Origin: Epilithonimonas zeae
GTDB lineage: Bacteria > Bacteroidota > Bacteroidia > Flavobacteriales > Weeksellaceae
Reading direction: 5' to 3'
Assembly (NCBI RefSeq): GCF_900141765.1
Contig: NZ_FSRK01000001.1
Location: 62,001-126,000, forward strand
DNA length: 64,000 nucleotides
Shown here: in pieces, positions 59,956-64,000 of the stretch
How positions within the stretch are numbered: the first letter of the stretch is position 1
Layout of the letters: each line of letters starts with the position of its first letter
The notes under the pieces: model-generated
What the model saw: only the letters and a program-made list of their open reading frames with translations
Databases searched by the model: none
What the model was told of the DNA's origin: nothing
Program-made: the position numbers and the translations under genes

Positions 59956-62900
59956 TTAATTCAAAAAAACCTCATAATTATTAATCTGATGAATGACTTC
60001 CAATAGATTTTCATTAATATTAATCTTGTGCTGCATAGAAACAACTTCTAATACAGATTCGTCTTCCGGATTTTTGATAAAGAAATTAAGCTTTTGCTCG
60101 CCTTGATTTTGAATAATATTTTCTCTGAAAAACTCAATGTCAGATTGTCGTAATGAATCCAATGGAACTACAACAGACAAGCTTTTAGCAAATTTTTCAA
60201 AAGCTTCTTTCAACTCCAGAACTTCATTCACATTCACAAAAACGCGTCCGTCTTTACCTTGCGAATATTTGATTTTCATAATGACAAATCGCTGAACTTC
60301 CAATTTGTCTTTCAATCGCATATAATCTCTATCTCCCAAACGGAAAGAGTAGGAGCCAGTATAATCTTCAAGCATAACGAAGGCTACTTTTTCTCCACTT
60401 CGGAAACCGTCCGCAACACGATATTCGGTAATCAATCCGGCAACTGTATATTCCTTAGTATTGTCTTTTTCATTCATTTTATCTTTCCAGCTTTTCTTTT
60501 CTTCAAAAAGTTCTGCTGTTTTTGGAGGAAAAGCCAAATCTTTGAAAGCTTCCACTTCATCCAAATTCAAAAAGTTAAAATTTCCTTTTGGCTCTGCTTT
60601 TTTCGTTGATTCTTCAATAATTTCTTCTTCTTCTAGGCCAGAATCATCAGAAACAACAATGTCTGGAACTTCCTCATCGGGAGAACTGTCTTTTTCTAAA
60701 ATTGGAGCGACTTCTTCCAAAACAGGCAAATCATCTTTTTTCTCTTCCAGAACTGCTTTTTTAGACAAAACACCTTGCATAAATTGGAATTGATATTTGA
60801 ACTCATCCAAAGGATGCGCAGAAAGATAGAAACCAATGATTTCTTTTTCTTTATTTAGCTTGTGCATATTTGGCCATTCAGCACAAGGTAGAAGTTTGGG
60901 TTGTTCAATTTGAACTTCTTCCGCAAAATCAGCAAAAAGCGAATTATCCATTTCGTTTTTACTGTCTTGGAAACTTTGTCCATATCTGGAAAGTCTTTCA
61001 ATATTGGTTCTTCCTGATTGGTCTATATCGAAATATTGCCCTCTGTGATAAGAATCCAATTCGTCAAAAGCGCCAGCAGTTATTAAACTCTCCGCAACTC
61101 TTTTATTAACTTGCGAAGGCGGAATTCTCTCAAAAAAATCGTAGATGTTTTTGTATCTTCCATTTTGTCTAATTAAAGTAATCGCTTCACTTGGGCCTTC
61201 TCCAATTCCTTTGATTGCTCCTAATCCAAATCTGATTTGTCCTTTCTCATTTACAGAGAATTTATATTGAGATTCATTCACATCAGGTCCCAAAACATCT
61301 ACACCAATCGCTTTACAATCTTCCATAAACATTGTGATAGAAGCGGTGTTGTTAATGTTGTTACTCATTACACTCGCCATATATTCCGCTGGATAATTGG
61401 CTTTTAAGTAAGCCGTTTGATAAGCAATCCAAGCATAACAAGTGGAGTGAGACTTGTTGAAAGCATACTCTGCAAAGGCTTTCCAGTCATTCCAAATTTT
61501 CTCAAGTCGTTCTTCATTAAGATTGTTTTTTCTTCCACCTTCTATGAATTTCGGATACATTTTATTAAGGACGTCAATCTGCTTTTTACCCATCGCTTTT
61601 CTCAAAGTATCGGCTTCACCTTTTGTAAAGTTGGCGAGTTTCTGAGACAGGAGCATTACCTGTTCCTGATAAACTGTAATTCCGTAGGTTTCTTCAAGGT
61701 ATTCTTCAAGTTCTGGTAAATCGTAAATGATTTCTTCGGTTCCGTGTTTTCTGTTGATGAAATTCGGGATGTATTTAATTGGACCTGGACGATACAAAGC
61801 GTTCATTGCAATCAAATCGGCAAAAACTGTAGGTTTTAGTTCACGCATATATTTTTGCATTCCCGGACTTTCATATTGGAAAATCCCGATTGTTCTTCCG
61901 TCCTTAAATAATTGATAAGTTTTTGCGTCATCAAGAGGAATTTCATCTGGGTCAATATCGATTCCGTGACGTTCTTTCACAAGTTTCACCGCATCTTTTA
62001 TAATGGTCAAAGTTCTTAATCCCAAGAAATCCATTTTCAAAAGACCAGCATCTTCTGCCACCGAGTTATCGAATTGAGAAACCAAAATATCAGCATCTTT
62101 CGCCGCAATCGTAATTGGAACCAGATTGCTCACAGGTTCTGGCGTAATAATTACACCACAAGCATGAATTCCTGTATTTCTGATACAGCCTTCCATCTTT
62201 TTAGCACTGTCCAAAACCGAAAACCTAGAGTCGTTTTGGTCGCTGAGAATGGCTTTCATCTCATCCACCAATTGTTGGTCTTCAGGTTTCAGTTTGTCGT
62301 ATTTTGAAAGGGCTTTGGCAATATTCATTCCTGGACTTGGCGGGATTAATTTCGCAATCATATTCGTTTCCGGAATCGAAACATCCAGAACTCGACCAGC
62401 ATCTTTAATCGCAGATTTTCCTCCTAAAACGGAGTAAGTGATAATCTGTGCCACTTGTTCCTGGCCATATTTTTCAACTACCCATTTGATGATTTTATCT
62501 CGGCCTTCATCATCAAAATCTATATCAATATCAGGCATCGAAACCCTTTCCGGATTCAAAAATCTCTCGAAAAGGAGGTCATATTTAATTGGGTCAACAT
62601 TGGTAATACCGATACAGTAAGCAACCGCGGAACCAGCAGCAGAACCACGACCGGGACCGACCCAAACACCCATATTTCGGGCTTCATTACAGAAATCCTG
62701 AACAATTAAGAAATATCCTGGATAACCAGTGTTTGCAATAACTTCCAATTCGAAGTCTAAACGTTCTTTAATTTCAGGAGTGATTCCGGTTTCTTTATAT
62801 CTTCTGTTTGCGCCTTCGTAAGTCAAATGCGTCAAATAAGCCATTTCGCCACGTTTTCCACCATCAATATCATCTTCCGGATTAACGAATTCTGCAGGAA

Positions 62901-64000
62901 TATCAAACTTAGGAAGTAAAACATCACGTTTCAAAGTGTAGGGTTTGAATTTTGCTAAAAACTCATCATAAGCTTCAAAAGCGTCTGGATAAGCGAGAAA
63001 AGCAGATTTCAGTTCTTCTGAATTTTTGATATAATATTCATCAGTGGTTAAACCTTTTCTTTTTCCGAAACCTTTCCCAATTGGAGTGGATAATTTCTCT
63101 CCATCTTTGATACAGCCTAAAATATCCTGAATGTTGGCATCACTTTTATCAGTATAAAAAGTTTCATTTTGTGCCAGGATTTTCACATTGTATTTGTCAG
63201 CGAATTGAAGTAAAACTTCATTCAAGTGTTCTTCTTCAGGCAAATTATGATTTTGGATTTGAACATAAAAATCATCGCCAAATTCATCTTTCCACCATTG
63301 GAAAAGCTCTTCTCCTTTTTGTTCTCCGATATTCAAAATTGTGCTTGGAATATCGCCATTGATTCCCGATGTTAAGGCAATCAAACCTTCTTTGTATTGC
63401 GCAATCAGTTCTCGGCTGATTCTTGGGACTCCAAAATAAAATCCTTTCTGGAAACCGATACTGGAAAGTTTAACTAAGTTTTTATAACCATTAAAATCCT
63501 TTGCCAGCAAAACGACTTGCGTTCTTCTGTCGGGATCGTCTTTGGTAAATTGCTTTTGTTCATATCTTTCCGAAATATAAAATTCTGAGCCAACAATTGG
63601 AATCAGCTGGCTGGAATCTGGCTCCTCTTCATTGAATTCTTCTCCTTTTTCTTCTGCCTCAGCTTTTTTGGCTAAATATTCCTTATGCTTTTTTGAAACT
63701 GCTGAATTAGCACCTTCAACTGCCGTAACAAATTTGAAAGCCCCCATCATATTTCCAATATCTACAATGCCAACAGCGGAAAAATTATCGTCTTGTGCTT
63801 TTTTGATAAGATCATTAATACTCGTTGTCGCAGTCAGAGTTGAGAAAACAGTGTGATTATCAAAATTGAAATAGTTGCCTAAATCAATTTCGTCAATATT
63901 CGCAATGTCGGCCTGTTTCTTTTTGTTGTTGAAACTTGCGACTTGTCTTCTAATAACAATTCCGAAAGGTTTAATCGGATTTAGATTGAGCGTTTGAAAT
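59956..64000 (-). CDS. dnaE: DNA polymerase III subunit alpha, 5' end outside the window
   Basis: DnaE is the replicative polymerase catalytic subunit. The reading frame is open from the stop at 59956 to the right edge, giving 1347 codons; the ATG at 63750 is internal, since upstream codons read NYFNFDNHTVFSTL and FSAVGIVDIGNMMG, the PHP domain start. The catalytic PDIDIDFDDEGRD and the helix-hairpin-helix and OB-fold regions are present, with an acidic linker (near 60600-60760). Flavobacterial DnaE proteins often carry an N-terminal exonuclease domain, which would lie outside. The PHP residues look degenerate. Confidence 0.95.
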   Translation of the reverse strand, partial: FQTLNLNPIKPFGIVIRRQVASFNNKKKQADIANIDEIDLGNYFNFDNHTVFSTLTATTSINDLIKKAQDDNFSAVGIVDIGNMMGAFKFVTAVEGANSAVSKKHKEYLAKKAEAEEKGEEFNEEEPDSSQLIPIVGSEFYISERYEQKQFTKDDPDRRTQVVLLAKDFNGYKNLVKLSSIGFQKGFYFGVPRISRELIAQYKEGLIALTSGINGDIPSTILNIGEQKGEELFQWWKDEFGDDFYVQIQNHNLPEEEHLNEVLLQFADKYNVKILAQNETFYTDKSDANIQDILGCIKDGEKLSTPIGKGFGKRKGLTTDEYYIKNSEELKSAFLAYPDAFEAYDEFLAKFKPYTLKRDVLLPKFDIPAEFVNPEDDIDGGKRGEMAYLTHLTYEGANRRYKETGITPEIKERLDFELEVIANTGYPGYFLIVQDFCNEARNMGVWVGPGRGSAAGSAVAYCIGITNVDPIKYDLLFERFLNPERVSMPDIDIDFDDEGRDKIIKWVVEKYGQEQVAQIITYSVLGGKSAIKDAGRVLDVSIPETNMIAKLIPPSPGMNIAKALSKYDKLKPEDQQLVDEMKAILSDQNDSRFSVLDSAKKMEGCIRNTGIHACGVIITPEPVSNLVPITIAAKDADILVSQFDNSVAEDAGLLKMDFLGLRTLTIIKDAVKLVKERHGIDIDPDEIPLDDAKTYQLFKDGRTIGIFQYESPGMQKYMRELKPTVFADLIAMNALYRPGPIKYIPNFINRKHGTEEIIYDLPELEEYLEETYGITVYQEQVMLLSQKLANFTKGEADTLRKAMGKKQIDVLNKMYPKFIEGGRKNNLNEERLEKIWNDWKAFAEYAFNKSHSTCYAWIAYQTAYLKANYPAEYMASVMSNNINNTASITMFMEDCKAIGVDVLGPDVNESQYKFSVNEKGQIRFGLGAIKGIGEGPSEAITLIRQNGRYKNIYDFFERIPPSQVNKRVAESLITAGAFDELDSYHRGQYFDIDQSGRTNIERLSRYGQSFQDSKNEMDNSLFADFAEEVQIEQPKLLPCAEWPNMHKLNKEKEIIGFYLSAHPLDEFKYQFQFMQGVLSKKAVLEEKKDDLPVLEEVAPILEKDSSPDEEVPDIVVSDDSGLEEEEIIEESTKKAEPKGNFNFLNLDEVEAFKDLAFPPKTAELFEEKKSWKDKMNEKDNTKEYTVAGLITEYRVADGFRSGEKVAFVMLEDYTGSYSFRLGDRDYMRLKDKLEVQRFVIMKIKYSQGKDGRVFVNVNEVLELKEAFEKFAKSLSVVVPLDSLRQSDIEFFRENIIQNQGEQKLNFFIKNPEDESVLEVVSMQHKININENLLEVIHQINNYEVFLN

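Noticed and set aside
63751-64000. Start of dnaE at the ATG at 63750
   Set aside because: The frame stays open to the window edge and the upstream codons encode recognisable PHP-domain sequence, so the true start is outside.

Overview
The window is AT-rich DNA from a flavobacterium, most likely a Chryseobacterium-like member of the Weeksellaceae. Three things point there. Secreted proteins carry type IX secretion (T9SS) sorting domains of types A and B. Several promoters match the Bacteroidota form, TTTG then about 19-21 bp then TAnnTTTG. The housekeeping gene sets (rpmB-rpmG-DUF4295-ftsY and parA-parB-DUF5683-dapB-lepB-WbqC) are typical of the phylum.

Layout. 0-5 kb: a polytopic membrane protein, then ruvB, a PaiB-like flavoprotein, a metallo-beta-lactamase-fold hydrolase and coaE. 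5-13 kb (mostly minus strand): a large secreted reprolysin-like protease, a GlsB-type membrane protein, ftsY, the L33/L28 operon, an ArsC-like protein, a deoxynucleoside kinase and two secreted proteins. 13-24 kb: tsf, a T9SS type B adhesin-like protein, trmB with a small lipoprotein, a glutaminyl cyclase-like lipoprotein, folA, recR with a glycosyltransferase, and an aspartyl-protease/PDZ protein. 24-30 kb: a TonB-family protein, then the chromosome partitioning, DapB, signal peptidase and WbqC run. 30-34 kb: an S8 protease and two lipoproteins. 34-38 kb: a four-gene set (UbiA-type phosphoribosyltransferase, DprE1-like, DprE2-like, HAD phosphatase) that together resembles decaprenylphosphoryl-arabinose synthesis. 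38-40 kb: cysteine desulfurase, thioredoxin and two identical tRNA-Asp genes.

40-49 kb looks like accessory DNA. It holds an IS1-like transposase remnant, a frameshifted WG-repeat gene, a decayed acetyltransferase, and several regulators (Crp/Fnr, AraC, GntR) beside oxidoreductases. 49-64 kb: a retropepsin-like protein, a bestrophin, a Na+/H+ antiporter, an M13 peptidase, three T9SS type A proteins in a row, and most of dnaE, which runs off the right edge.

The most interesting structure is a 558-bp cassette at 35939-36496. A GxxExxY (predicted PD-(D/E)XK nuclease-fold) gene sits between two 78-bp inverted arms that are about 79% identical, and the cassette lies exactly between the DprE1-like and DprE2-like genes. 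Its first bases supply the stop codon of the upstream gene, and a solo copy of one arm lies about 6 kb away at 29747-29811. It looks like a small dispersed mobile or RNA-processed element built around a GxxExxY protein.
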